From: Saprospiraceae bacterium
Lineage (GTDB): Bacteria > Bacteroidota > Bacteroidia > Chitinophagales > Saprospiraceae
DNA length: 64,000 bases
Assembly (NCBI GenBank): GCA_028279185.1
Contig: JANQSS010000043.1
Span: 1-64,000 of the forward strand
Direction of reading: 5' to 3'
Shown: positions 9,556 through 17,947 of the stretch, piece by piece
How the letters are laid out: every line of letters starts with the position of its first letter
How positions within the stretch are numbered: the first letter of the stretch is position 1
Notes under the pieces: generated by a model
The model's database searches: none
The model's input: the letters and a program-made list of their open reading frames with translations, nothing else
Told to the model about the DNA's origin: nothing
Program-made: the position numbers and the translations under genes

Positions 9556-10449
9556 ATGAAACAGGAAGGAATATTTATTAGTTATAGCCATAAAGACATC
9601 GAGTGGTTAGAAAAACTGTCGGTTCATCTTAAACCGATGATGCGTGGTGAGAAAATAACGATTTGGGATGATCGACAAATTCAACCCGGTACAGATTGGG
9701 AAAAAGAAATTAATAATAAAATTGCCTCTTCTCGAGTGGCTATCTTACTCGTTACACCAAATTTTTTGGCTTCGGATTTTATACAAGAGCAAGAATTACC
9801 CAAAATATTAGAGCAACACTATCGTGGTCACACTACTATCTTTTGGATAGCGATCAGCTATTCAAACTTGAGCTCATCTGTGCTTAGAAAAATTCAATGC
9901 GCCAATGACCCGGATAAGCCAATCGACAGTCTTTCGTCTTCTCAACAAAACAAAGTTTTAGCAGAAATAGCGGGTAAAATTGAAAATCACATGGGTTTAA
10001 ATGCCATTGCCCACGTATTAAACAACTTGGATGAATTCACTCCAAAACAAGATGCTTTTGTGCAGGGTATTCCGGAATCAAATGTTCAACGGGATTTTTC
10101 TATGCGTTCTGTTATGGCCGGAAACAATATCGAAGTCGTTTCCGGTGAACATGTATTCGAAACTATCACAGCTGATGACTTTAGTAAATTGAGTGATCAG
10201 GATCAAACACTTATTCGCACGTATGAGCGGGCTATGCTCGATCTAATGGATAGATGGAATATGAATTATCCAAAAACATATGCGGACGATCCGGGAATTC
10301 GTAGTCGAGCACAAGACAATATGAAACGCATACGCGAACAACTCTGTCAGCAACTGACTCATATACTCGATTTTTTGGCCTCCTTAGGAAAGCAACTGGA
10401 CGATCACTATGGGCATGTTCGCTATGTATGTCAGCAACCTATAACCTAA
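9556..10449 (+). CDS. TIR-domain protein with helical C-terminus
   Basis: The 297-residue protein starts with 'GIFISYSHKD', box 1 of the TIR_2 class. 'IWDDRQIQPGTDWEKEI' follows, and then the usual end of the catalytic helix 'FLASDFIQEQELPKIL', where E80 is the likely NADase glutamate. The TIR domain covers about residues 1-150. Residues about 195-297 are rich in helix-forming residues ('QDQTLIRTYERAMLDLMDRW') and match no family I can name; they could be an oligomerisation or adaptor region. There is no signal peptide or membrane segment, so it should be cytosolic. It is a tight operon member between the TIR-TPR protein and the first metallohydrolase. Confidence 0.85.
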   Translation: MKQEGIFISYSHKDIEWLEKLSVHLKPMMRGEKITIWDDRQIQPGTDWEKEINNKIASSRVAILLVTPNFLASDFIQEQELPKILEQHYRGHTTIFWIAISYSNLSSSVLRKIQCANDPDKPIDSLSSSQQNKVLAEIAGKIENHMGLNAIAHVLNNLDEFTPKQDAFVQGIPESNVQRDFSMRSVMAGNNIEVVSGEHVFETITADDFSKLSDQDQTLIRTYERAMLDLMDRWNMNYPKTYADDPGIRSRAQDNMKRIREQLCQQLTHILDFLASLGKQLDDHYGHVRYVCQQPIT

Positions 10450-10473
10450 AAGCGCACTTAAATTAAATCAACA

Positions 10474-11928
10474 ATGGAAAATTTCGTCGTAGACCTACAT
10501 TGTCACCCCCATACAAAAGCATATTCACACTCGTATCAATTCCCTGGCCCGCCATATAAAAACTCAGATGATCCGAGTATGCGTAATAGTATTTGGTGGT
10601 CAGACTGGCCAACACCGAAAGATATCGATCGAAATGTAAATGGGTTGTTTGGACTAACCACGTTTACACAATCAGACATTCGAAAATGCATAGACGGCAA
10701 TGTAGCCGTAGTGTTTGCAAGTTTAAATCAATTTGAAAAAGGGTTTACGAAAACTCGATTTATAAAAAAGAATGCCACCGATTACGTCATTGGAAAAATC
10801 ACTGAATTCGAAAAAAAACGGTTAAAATTCGTGCGTGAAGAATTAAAGGATTATTTTCCTGATGTCGTCAACGAATACAATTTTCTAAAAAGCAGAAGCG
10901 GTGAAATCAAAATAATTGGTGGACGAAAACATCGGTATCAACTGGTGAAAAATTATTCTGAGCTCAAACGCATGCTTGGAAAAACAGATGTAGACCATCA
11001 GGTACTACTAATCAATACAATTGAAGGTGCCCAGGCGTTAGGAACAGGTATAGAATTACAAGGTGCATACCAACATATTGACCTCCTACGCGCCCGTGTA
11101 CGTAAAATGAAACAATGGGACCACCCACCGTTTTTCATAACTTTTTCCCATCACTTTTACAACGAATTTTGTGGGCATGCGCGATCACTGGGAGCGGTAA
11201 AATTGTTTGTCGATCAGGACATGGGTATCAATAGAACATTTACCGCTGCTGGAGCCATTATCCGTGATGATTTATTGTCTACAACAAATGGAAAGCGTAT
11301 TCTTATTGATGTAAAACACATGAACAGACGGTCCCGATTAAAGTATTATGAGTATCTTAAAAATCGAAATGAGGATATTCCTATCATCGTGAGTCATGCC
11401 GCTGTCGCGGGTATGAATACACCAGACGAAGACTCTGTACGCGGAAATGTTAAAAAATATTTTGCCAGCGAGAGTATCAATTTCTTCGATGACGAATTGG
11501 TTGAAATTGAGCGTTCCAACGGACTCTTTGGTATACAATTAGATGAACGTCGTGTCGCCAGCAAGCGTGAACTACGAAAAGTCCGTGGAACAACTGGAAG
11601 TGATTTGCTGCTTAAAACAAGTAACTTAATCTGGCGTCAAATTCAACACATAGCAGAAGTGCTGGACCATCACGGTGAATATGCATGGGCGCTGCCATGT
11701 ATAGGATCTGACTTTGATGGTATGGTTAATCCGATTGATGGGTTTTTTACATCGGCCCACTTCAAAAACCTGGAACCTTTTCTCTTAATACATGCGCGTG
11801 AATATGTTACTAATACCATTCAATCACGGATGAACGAATCAATGAATAAAAATATCACTGCCGATGAAATTGTGCGGCGTGTTATCCGAGAAAATGCGAT
11901 GAACTTTTTGGAGGCGTATTTTAATTGA
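10474..11928 (+). CDS. M19 (membrane dipeptidase)-like metallohydrolase, copy 1
   Basis: The 484-residue protein starts directly with a metal motif, 'DLHCHP' (H9, H11), with no signal peptide. Further M19-type ligands appear in order: E184 in 'IEGA', H282 in 'DVKH', H308 in 'VSHAAV' and D413 in 'GSDFDG'. 'FSHHFYNEFCGHA' corresponds to the conserved block after the Glu. In typical renal or membrane dipeptidases the first motif is H-x-D; here it is H-x-H, as in other amidohydrolases. At 484 residues it is longer than usual M19 enzymes (roughly 320-420). The family cleaves dipeptides or related amides using two zinc ions, but the substrate here is unknown. It sits inside the CHAT/TIR operon and has a paralogue at 14089-15657, which argues for a conserved role in this system. 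Confidence 0.78.
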   Translation: MENFVVDLHCHPHTKAYSHSYQFPGPPYKNSDDPSMRNSIWWSDWPTPKDIDRNVNGLFGLTTFTQSDIRKCIDGNVAVVFASLNQFEKGFTKTRFIKKNATDYVIGKITEFEKKRLKFVREELKDYFPDVVNEYNFLKSRSGEIKIIGGRKHRYQLVKNYSELKRMLGKTDVDHQVLLINTIEGAQALGTGIELQGAYQHIDLLRARVRKMKQWDHPPFFITFSHHFYNEFCGHARSLGAVKLFVDQDMGINRTFTAAGAIIRDDLLSTTNGKRILIDVKHMNRRSRLKYYEYLKNRNEDIPIIVSHAAVAGMNTPDEDSVRGNVKKYFASESINFFDDELVEIERSNGLFGIQLDERRVASKRELRKVRGTTGSDLLLKTSNLIWRQIQHIAEVLDHHGEYAWALPCIGSDFDGMVNPIDGFFTSAHFKNLEPFLLIHAREYVTNTIQSRMNESMNKNITADEIVRRVIRENAMNFLEAYFN

Positions 11929-11991
11929 AAACATAATTCCTTGCCACTTAATGCAAGTGCCTTTAGAACTATTTCGAGACAATATATTCCA

Positions 11992-12789
11992 ATGGCTACT
12001 AAAAGTAAGACAACAAAAATTTTCATTTCTTATGCTCATGAAGATCAAATTTATTTAGAAAGACTTCTCGTGCAGCTTGCCACTTTAAAGCGAAAAAGGT
12101 TAATCGAAGATTGGACAGATAAAGCAATTAAACCTGGTGAACAATGGGATCAAGCGATCAAACATGCTCTTGATCAAGCCGGTATTGTGCTATTTTTAGT
12201 TAGTCCTGATTTTTTAGCATCAGACTATATTCATGATGTAGAAATTAGCAATGCCCTAGAGAACCTTGGGATCAATCAAACTCTATTAACTCCTATTATA
12301 ATTCGTCCCTGCAATTTCCGAAGTTCTGAACTGAGTAAATTTCAAGCACTTCCAATAGGCGCCAAGCCAATTTCAACATACCCTGATGAAGATATCGCCT
12401 GGTTAGAAGTTGAAAATGGTCTACTAAAATTAATAGACACAAATAATACTGAGGCATTAAATCAAGATGTCGAACCCAAAAATTCAGCCTTATCCAATTT
12501 CCACACGACCTCTAACCTAAGCACCACTTTGGATAATATAAATCCACAATATATCCGCTCTTTGATAGCACAAGGTGAAACTGAAAAGGCAATTGACTGC
12601 TTGATAAATTCTGTTGAAATAAAGAATAACGAAACTCTTCAAAACAGTCTGGTTGCTCTTTCTTCTCGTTGGTACAGGTTAAAATCAGAAATATCCATGG
12701 GAGTCGTTAGTTCTGAAAACAAACAACTACAAAACGCTAGAATAACCAACGCATTATTATCCATAGTGAATGACATTAAATTCGATTAA
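11992..12789 (+). CDS. TIR protein with C-terminal EAD11-like adaptor domain
   Basis: A longer frame opens at a TTG at 11941; the ATG at 11992 ('MATKSKTTKIFISYAHED') gives 265 residues and a standard TIR start. The TIR domain spans about 1-150, with E84 in 'FLASDYIHDVEISNAL' as the probable catalytic glutamate. Residues about 184-265 ('IRSLIAQGETEKAIDCLI', later 'MGVVSSENKQLQNARI') match the pattern of effector-associated domain 11 (EAD11), a small helical adaptor known from bacterial conflict systems. The membrane protein two genes downstream begins with a similar domain. There is no signal peptide. The family knowledge suggests homotypic EAD contacts recruit the TIR effector; that pairing is my inference. 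Confidence 0.82.
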   Translation: MATKSKTTKIFISYAHEDQIYLERLLVQLATLKRKRLIEDWTDKAIKPGEQWDQAIKHALDQAGIVLFLVSPDFLASDYIHDVEISNALENLGINQTLLTPIIIRPCNFRSSELSKFQALPIGAKPISTYPDEDIAWLEVENGLLKLIDTNNTEALNQDVEPKNSALSNFHTTSNLSTTLDNINPQYIRSLIAQGETEKAIDCLINSVEIKNNETLQNSLVALSSRWYRLKSEISMGVVSSENKQLQNARITNALLSIVNDIKFD

Positions 12790-12802
12790 AAGCAACGTAC
12801 CA

Positions 12803-13303
12803 ATGAAAAAAATTCAGAAATTTTGGCCAATTGTTTTCCTTATTATATTTGGAAACAGTTATGCATTTTGTCAACTGGACACCATTTCCATGCCAGACCC
12901 ACAATTAGACGATCGCTCCATGATCGCATTTTATCAACCCTATAAATCTTTTTCGAAGATTGACGTGCAATTTACAACTTGTTCATCTCCGAACAATTCC
13001 GGTCAAGATTGGAACAGCAAAATAGCAACTGGTACACTCCGCTGGGACTCGAGCCAAAAACTTCTTGAGGGTGCGTGTAAAGTCCTTTTTGATACAGATA
13101 AAAAACTCGGTGGTTCGATTATTTCAGAACTATTGAAAGAAGAGGCTATGCATATTAATATTCAATTAAATACCGCTAACGGAGACCTATTAATTACAGA
13201 TGGAGATAATTTACAGATTTACAAAACGACGATTACAAATAATATTGTTCACGGATTTAACAATTCAAATAGAATAGCGATTGTTACGCTCACCGATCAC
13301 TAA
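12803..13303 (+). CDS. Small exported protein of unknown family
   Basis: The frame is open from 12770, overlapping the TIR-EAD11 gene, but the ATG at 12803 ('MKKIQKFWPIVFLII') gives a clean signal peptide ending near 'YAFCQ' and a 166-residue precursor. The mature part is beta-rich and polar, with 'DAQFTTCSS'-like and 'ATGTLRWDSS' stretches. I recognise no family. The export signal places it in the periplasm or envelope, on the same side as the C-terminal domain of the membrane protein encoded just downstream (10-base gap). A sensor, ligand or immunity role at the envelope is possible but not shown. Confidence 0.7.
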   Translation: MKKIQKFWPIVFLIIFGNSYAFCQLDTISMPDPQLDDRSMIAFYQPYKSFSKIDVQFTTCSSPNNSGQDWNSKIATGTLRWDSSQKLLEGACKVLFDTDKKLGGSIISELLKEEAMHINIQLNTANGDLLITDGDNLQIYKTTITNNIVHGFNNSNRIAIVTLTDH

Positions 13304-13313
13304 AGATGGTACA

Positions 13314-14060
13314 ATGAATCCAGATTTATTAAACAAAATCAAACAACTTTTAAGCAATGGAAGGCTAGAAGAAGTGTTTGAACTATTTGAAAAAGAAGTT
13401 AGTCAAATTGATGAGAAAATATTCGAGGACATAATTGCGCTTAAAGGTAAGTACTACAATAGCAAAGAAGATTTTCAGGTAAGAAATATAATCGCTTCTT
13501 CAGAATTTAATCTAGAACGTTCGCGAACGGTCAACGGGATACAATTAATCCTGCGTAAACTGCAATCATCTTCACAAGGGAGTCAGCGAAACACCTCCAG
13601 AAAGCAAGTAGTTCTTTCCTCAATCTTCCTAATCTTGTTAGCCGCAGGGGTCTACTTCTGGAACCAAATAGAATCGGAAAAAAGCAACACCGCGCATGCT
13701 CAAAAAACACTAACTGCTATAAATCATGATTTCATTGGGAAATGGCATGCAAAGGTTCAAAAAAAAGGCTATTTGATCGATCGAGGCATTCGCACAACTT
13801 ATGAAAATGCGGATGCGCATTGGCAAGTCGAAATTTTTAAGAATAATAAAATCACTCTATCCGGGACGATTGACACGTCCAATGCTGCCACATACACCTG
13901 GTTCTATAAAGAAATAGACAGTATACTCACATTAATCCAGGACGATCATTTGGCATTCGAAATACAAATACTTAAGCATAATAAATCTTATCAACATTGG
14001 ACTACAACAGTCAAAAACGGAAATAAAACGGAAGAGTGGACATGGATTCTCACTCGTTAA
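13314..14060 (+). CDS. EAD11-like/transmembrane/lipocalin-like protein
   Basis: A TTG-initiated frame starts at 13281, inside the previous gene; the ATG at 13314 gives 248 residues. Residues about 1-85 ('IKQLLSNGRLEEVFELFEKE', then 'NIIASSEFNLERSRTVNGI') look like EAD11, the same adaptor type as the tail of the TIR protein at 11992-12789. One transmembrane helix follows at about 98-117. The C-terminal 110 residues ('FIGKWHAKVQ' to 'EEWTWILTR') read like a small lipocalin-like beta barrel with its G-x-W strand. Predicted topology is adaptor in the cytosol and barrel in the periplasm. The simplest reading is an envelope sensor that recruits the TIR-EAD11 effector; this is inference. Confidence 0.72.
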   Translation: MNPDLLNKIKQLLSNGRLEEVFELFEKEVSQIDEKIFEDIIALKGKYYNSKEDFQVRNIIASSEFNLERSRTVNGIQLILRKLQSSSQGSQRNTSRKQVVLSSIFLILLAAGVYFWNQIESEKSNTAHAQKTLTAINHDFIGKWHAKVQKKGYLIDRGIRTTYENADAHWQVEIFKNNKITLSGTIDTSNAATYTWFYKEIDSILTLIQDDHLAFEIQILKHNKSYQHWTTTVKNGNKTEEWTWILTR

Positions 14061-14088
14061 TTACTTTTTAAATCATAAACAATATACC

Positions 14089-15657
14089 ATGAATAACATC
14101 GATCTCCACTGTCATCCATCACAAAAAACGATGCTGACAAAAAACACAAACCCTAGAGAATATATCGAATTTGACACGAAAATATCCATTCTCACTGACG
14201 AAACTGCAGGGGATATTCTGGACTCTCAGAGCAGTTTAAAACAAATAGAAGATGGCAAGTTTAAATTAATATTTTGGTCTGTATATACGATGGAACGAGA
14301 AGTCATTTCCGTCAGTCGTATTCAAGAAGCTATTGGAAATGAAAAGAAAGCCGATATCGATGTCGAGTATTTGAATAAAGTAAAGAACGTCGAAATCAAT
14401 TACTTTGACTACATGAAAAACGAGTGGAACGTTATGCTAAACGAAGCAAACACGAACCCAAAACTCAAACTCATTCATACAATCGACGAAATGGAGGCAG
14501 ATAAAATCAATGTATTTCCATCACTCGAAGGTGCTCATGCCTTCGTTACATCAAATGATGATGAAAACTATATCGACGATGAATTTATCAACCGATTCAA
14601 CGATTTTATCACTACTCAACCACTTAGTTTTATCACACTTACTCATTTCACAGACAAACAGCTTTTTACACATTGTTTTGCCCTCAAATTGATGAAAAAA
14701 AGTGAGTTAACAGACTCCAATTTTTATCCAACCTATTTATCCCCGAAAGGATATTCCGATATGGGCGAACGATTACTCGACGCAAGTATAGCCGCAAATA
14801 AAGCCATTGACATAAAACATACCAGTCTCCTCGGACGGCTCCATGTATATGAGCATATCAAACAAGCGGGGGCGTATACACGCATAATGTGCTCTCACGC
14901 AGGAGTGGCCGGTATGTCGTATAAAACTTTTTTAAAAGATTGTCTCATTACACCAGAAGAGAATCCGGACGTAGATAAAAAACGGATATTTAAAAATCGG
15001 GGTGCTTACATTGTAAAATTAATGTATCGCAGAAAACAAGGACCATTAAAACTGGCGTTCAATCCACAAACCATCAATTTATACGATGAAGATATAAAAT
15101 CGATAATTGAAATCGGTGGCATTATTGGGTTATCTATGGACCAACGAATACTTGGTGGAAGCACATTTTTAGATCGCATCAGTCAATTGCTCAACTATCA
15201 CTCCGACTATGTGACCCTCGAAGGGTTTGTACTCTTGTGTCAACGTATAGGTATCCGACCAGAAGCATATCTCGGTGAAGGTTATATGAATAAATTGGAC
15301 AAAGAATTAATTCAAATAGACGACTTAAACCTGGAAGAACCTCAGGTTCGAGGAGTACTCGATTGGAAAAAACAACACCGTAAACGCGTTGCACAAAGTA
15401 TCATGCACATAATACATGTTGGCTTGGAGGTAAGTGACAAACCTTGGGAGCATATTGCTTTGGGTTCTGACTACGACGGATTGATCGACGCTGTGAATTG
15501 TTGTAAGACATCCAAAGATGTTCCGAAGTTCAAGAAAAGTTTAACGAAATATTTTAAGAAATTGAAGCGAAAAGGTGATTATACCTATACTATTTCGCCG
15601 GAGGACTTAGTGCGAAAAATTTATGAAGAAAATGCTATATCTTTTTATAGACGATAG
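14089..15657 (+). CDS. M19 (membrane dipeptidase)-like metallohydrolase, copy 2
   Basis: The 522-residue protein shares architecture with the gene at 10474-11928: 'DLHCHP' at the very N-terminus (H7, H9), E147 in 'LEGAHAF', 'TLTHFTDKQLF', H244 in 'DIKH', H270 in 'CSHAGVAGM' and D461 in 'GSDYDG'. As in copy 1, the first metal motif is H-x-H instead of the M19 H-x-D. There is no signal peptide, so it is probably cytosolic. It is the last gene of the plus-strand operon, followed by a 419-base gap to the convergent patatin gene. The two copies differ clearly in their middle regions, so they may act on different substrates or form a heteromer. The substrate is unknown. Confidence 0.78.
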   Translation: MNNIDLHCHPSQKTMLTKNTNPREYIEFDTKISILTDETAGDILDSQSSLKQIEDGKFKLIFWSVYTMEREVISVSRIQEAIGNEKKADIDVEYLNKVKNVEINYFDYMKNEWNVMLNEANTNPKLKLIHTIDEMEADKINVFPSLEGAHAFVTSNDDENYIDDEFINRFNDFITTQPLSFITLTHFTDKQLFTHCFALKLMKKSELTDSNFYPTYLSPKGYSDMGERLLDASIAANKAIDIKHTSLLGRLHVYEHIKQAGAYTRIMCSHAGVAGMSYKTFLKDCLITPEENPDVDKKRIFKNRGAYIVKLMYRRKQGPLKLAFNPQTINLYDEDIKSIIEIGGIIGLSMDQRILGGSTFLDRISQLLNYHSDYVTLEGFVLLCQRIGIRPEAYLGEGYMNKLDKELIQIDDLNLEEPQVRGVLDWKKQHRKRVAQSIMHIIHVGLEVSDKPWEHIALGSDYDGLIDAVNCCKTSKDVPKFKKSLTKYFKKLKRKGDYTYTISPEDLVRKIYEENAISFYRR

Positions 15658-16076
15658 TGGATTAGTGGTGCAGTTAGTAAGTAAGCAGTTTAATGAAGTG
15701 ATGTGGCAATGAGACAATGTGACAACAACTCAATCCTGAGGGTTTCATGAAGATGTTCTAAATTCAGTCGAACGCTCAATTTATTATTTCGCTTTCTCAA
15801 TTTCTTGTGCGCAACCCGCAGGGTTTTAAAGTTTAACCTTGCCATAAAAACTAAATCCTTGATTCGTGCTACTAGTTAAAATATTAATAATACCAATTAA
15901 AGTGTATGATGGCGTATAAAATTATACCTTTAATTGGTATAATATAACAAGCCACGAAGGACAAATTGGCAGGAAGGTTTATCTTTTAACGCTCTTCGTT
16001 TCTCATCGTATTATTCGTGGAATTATTAATGCAGCTAATAGGAACTTCCTTTCATAAAAACAATTTTTTCAATTCG
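15658..16076. other. Convergent intergenic region with palindrome
   Basis: These 419 bases lie between the 3' ends of the second metallohydrolase and the patatin gene. They hold the 12-base inverted repeat at 15891-15939, a small AACCC-GCA-GGGTT hairpin at about 15816-15828, a low-complexity 'atgtggcaatgagacaatgtgacaa' type stretch near 15700, and CCACGAA/TTCGTGG arms near 15952 and 16013. No gene is convincing. Confidence 0.55.
15891..15939. repeat. Inverted repeat TACCAATTAAAG / CTTTAATTGGTA
   Basis: The arms at 15891-15902 and 15928-15939 are perfect 12-base reverse complements with a 25-base loop. The same 12-mer occurs at 19251-19262 and 28821-28832, and 10 of its 12 bases (reverse strand) at 17850-17859, always between genes. 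This looks like a short dispersed palindromic element. Confidence 0.75.
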
Positions 16077-17783
16077 TCACTCCGCATCGTATGTCTCATA
16101 AAACAGTTTTTGGCTGATGCGGTAAATATCATCGTAGTCACCATTACACGCGAGATAATCACCAATGCGAGCATATTGTGCCTCTCCCCAGGGCGCTTTA
16201 AACATAAAGTGGTTGGGTAGGTCTAATTCATTCAAATTTTTAGAAGAAAGTTGCACTGCTTTAATGCGACCGATCGGATTGCATTCGAGGCGTCCGTCAG
16301 GCAACGTTCGGCGTACCTCATATCGCTGATCAAAATTCCGATTTCGAACGATGTATTCCTCTTTTTCACTCGTTTGATTCTGAACTATATAATCTCCCTT
16401 TTCAGCTGTATTTTCAGTTTCTGTAAAATCATCAGCAACGGTCATGATTTTTTCCCCTCCTGTAGCTCGAGTAGCAATAATACTCGCTACTTTTTTATAC
16501 CAATTTCCTTTTTGATTTATTAATGCCCCAACTTTTGCTACAAAGGCATTATGGTCCATAATCGCACTTTGTAACTTCTCAGAAGTCGCATCAAAATTAG
16601 CAGGAAAGTGTTTTTCATGAATATCTGCAGTGGCAATTTTATGGCCGATTGCGTAAAGATCTCGTGCATTACCGCCGGCATCCATTTTTCGCAGACTAAT
16701 GAGTCGATTTTCATCGTAGGAAATATCATATTTGTTCAATCGGGTTTGACTCAGTTTGATATCAAACCGCTTATAAGAAAAAGCCCCGGATTTGATATTT
16801 AAATAGGTCTCGAGTCCGTCTTCTGTATGATGCTGATGGCGTAAATGAAGAGGTCGCGATAAATGATCCAGCAGTGTATGATTCATATCCGTGGCGTCAG
16901 CCATGAATAGATTTGGTAATTCACCGGCCCATAAAATTGTTCTTCGCTTCGCCAGTTTTTTCATTTCGGCCATGTGTGCTTTCGGCCGATAATATCCAGT
17001 GCCTAAAGATGTAATCATCATTTCAGACCTACCCATACCCCAGTTAAATCCAAATTCTTTCATAGTCGCTAGCATAAAAAGTAATAGCGAAGGATTATTA
17101 GCAGAGCTCACGCCTCCATCAATAAATACGCCCTTGTCATCATTGTCAAATGTCAATACTTTTGACCGAAAATAGGAAGGTGCTGCGGACGTCGCACGTA
17201 ACAAATCTGGTATTCGTATACCGTTATTTTGTTCATAAAAAGGGCTAGCCGGGTGATTGGTAAAGGCATACGTCCGATAATTATCCGCTCGACGACAAAC
17301 AACACAAAATCCAGTCTTGAATTCGGTCGACCCCAGGTTGAGCTCACCAACATATTCATTACTTTTCAATGCCGCTTCCAGCGGTTTTTCGTCATACTCC
17401 GCTCGTAAAAAATACCGAAATATTTTCGGAACAAGTGGTGCATTTAACTTCGAAAATATTGCATTTCCAAATTCAAAATATAAATTTTTAATTTTTTCAA
17501 CTGCCAATCCACGTGCGAGCAACGTGGCAATAATGGCACCCGTACTCGTGCCTCCGATTAAGTCGTAATATTGACTTAGTCGATAGTCTGATTCACCATA
17601 TCGCTCTCGTAATATCGATTCGATGCGCTCTAGAAATCCAATAGTAAGTGCACCACGAATCCCGCCCCCATCCAGGGCAAGTATGCGTTTGGGGCCAGGA
17701 GACATAAGGCGTCTGTAGACCGGATGCTCTTGATACTTTTTATTATATTTTATTCCCATCGATATGGATTGTTTGGTAATCAA
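16077..17783 (-). CDS. Patatin-like phospholipase with novel C-terminal region
   Basis: The 568-residue protein has all patatin landmarks: oxyanion motif 'DGGGIRG' at 38-44, nucleophile S80 in 'GGTSTG', and catalytic D222 in 'IDGG'. The family hydrolyses phospholipid acyl chains; related CapV and RssA-like proteins act as membrane-degrading effectors in bacterial immunity. After the hydrolase (to about 360) comes a C-terminal extension with two related phrases, 'GDYIVQN' and 'EYIVRN', and a final 'NGDYDDIYRI'. I cannot assign this region; it may be a regulatory or sensor module. No signal peptide is apparent. The gene is divergent from the TIR-SH3 gene across only 164 bases and convergent with the CHAT/TIR operon, so it probably belongs to the same island. 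No CD-NTase is nearby. Confidence 0.9.
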   Translation of the reverse strand: MITKQSISMGIKYNKKYQEHPVYRRLMSPGPKRILALDGGGIRGALTIGFLERIESILRERYGESDYRLSQYYDLIGGTSTGAIIATLLARGLAVEKIKNLYFEFGNAIFSKLNAPLVPKIFRYFLRAEYDEKPLEAALKSNEYVGELNLGSTEFKTGFCVVCRRADNYRTYAFTNHPASPFYEQNNGIRIPDLLRATSAAPSYFRSKVLTFDNDDKGVFIDGGVSSANNPSLLLFMLATMKEFGFNWGMGRSEMMITSLGTGYYRPKAHMAEMKKLAKRRTILWAGELPNLFMADATDMNHTLLDHLSRPLHLRHQHHTEDGLETYLNIKSGAFSYKRFDIKLSQTRLNKYDISYDENRLISLRKMDAGGNARDLYAIGHKIATADIHEKHFPANFDATSEKLQSAIMDHNAFVAKVGALINQKGNWYKKVASIIATRATGGEKIMTVADDFTETENTAEKGDYIVQNQTSEKEEYIVRNRNFDQRYEVRRTLPDGRLECNPIGRIKAVQLSSKNLNELDLPNHFMFKAPWGEAQYARIGDYLACNGDYDDIYRISQKLFYETYDAE

Positions 17784-17947
17784 GGTACAGAATATGTGGG
17801 AAATTCAGTTTTTGTAAAACCTACGACTAGTAAAACAGTTTTGAAATTCCTTTAATTGGCTATAAAGCCTAAATTTTATACTATTTTAATCGTATTATTG
17901 TAAAGGGCTTGATGACTTCTACCTAAGCAATAACATTAACCCACAGT

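Noticed and set aside
7850..12789. Thoeris defence system
   Set aside because: TIR genes are present, but no ThsA-type protein (SIR2 or membrane with SLOG/macro sensor) is encoded nearby.
15658..16076. tRNA or small RNA gene in the convergent gap
   Set aside because: No cloverleaf, CCA end or conserved RNA motif could be traced; only AT-rich palindromes are present.
16077..17783. CBASS with CapV-type patatin
   Set aside because: There is no cGAS/DncV-like nucleotidyltransferase or Cap2/Cap3 gene in the window.
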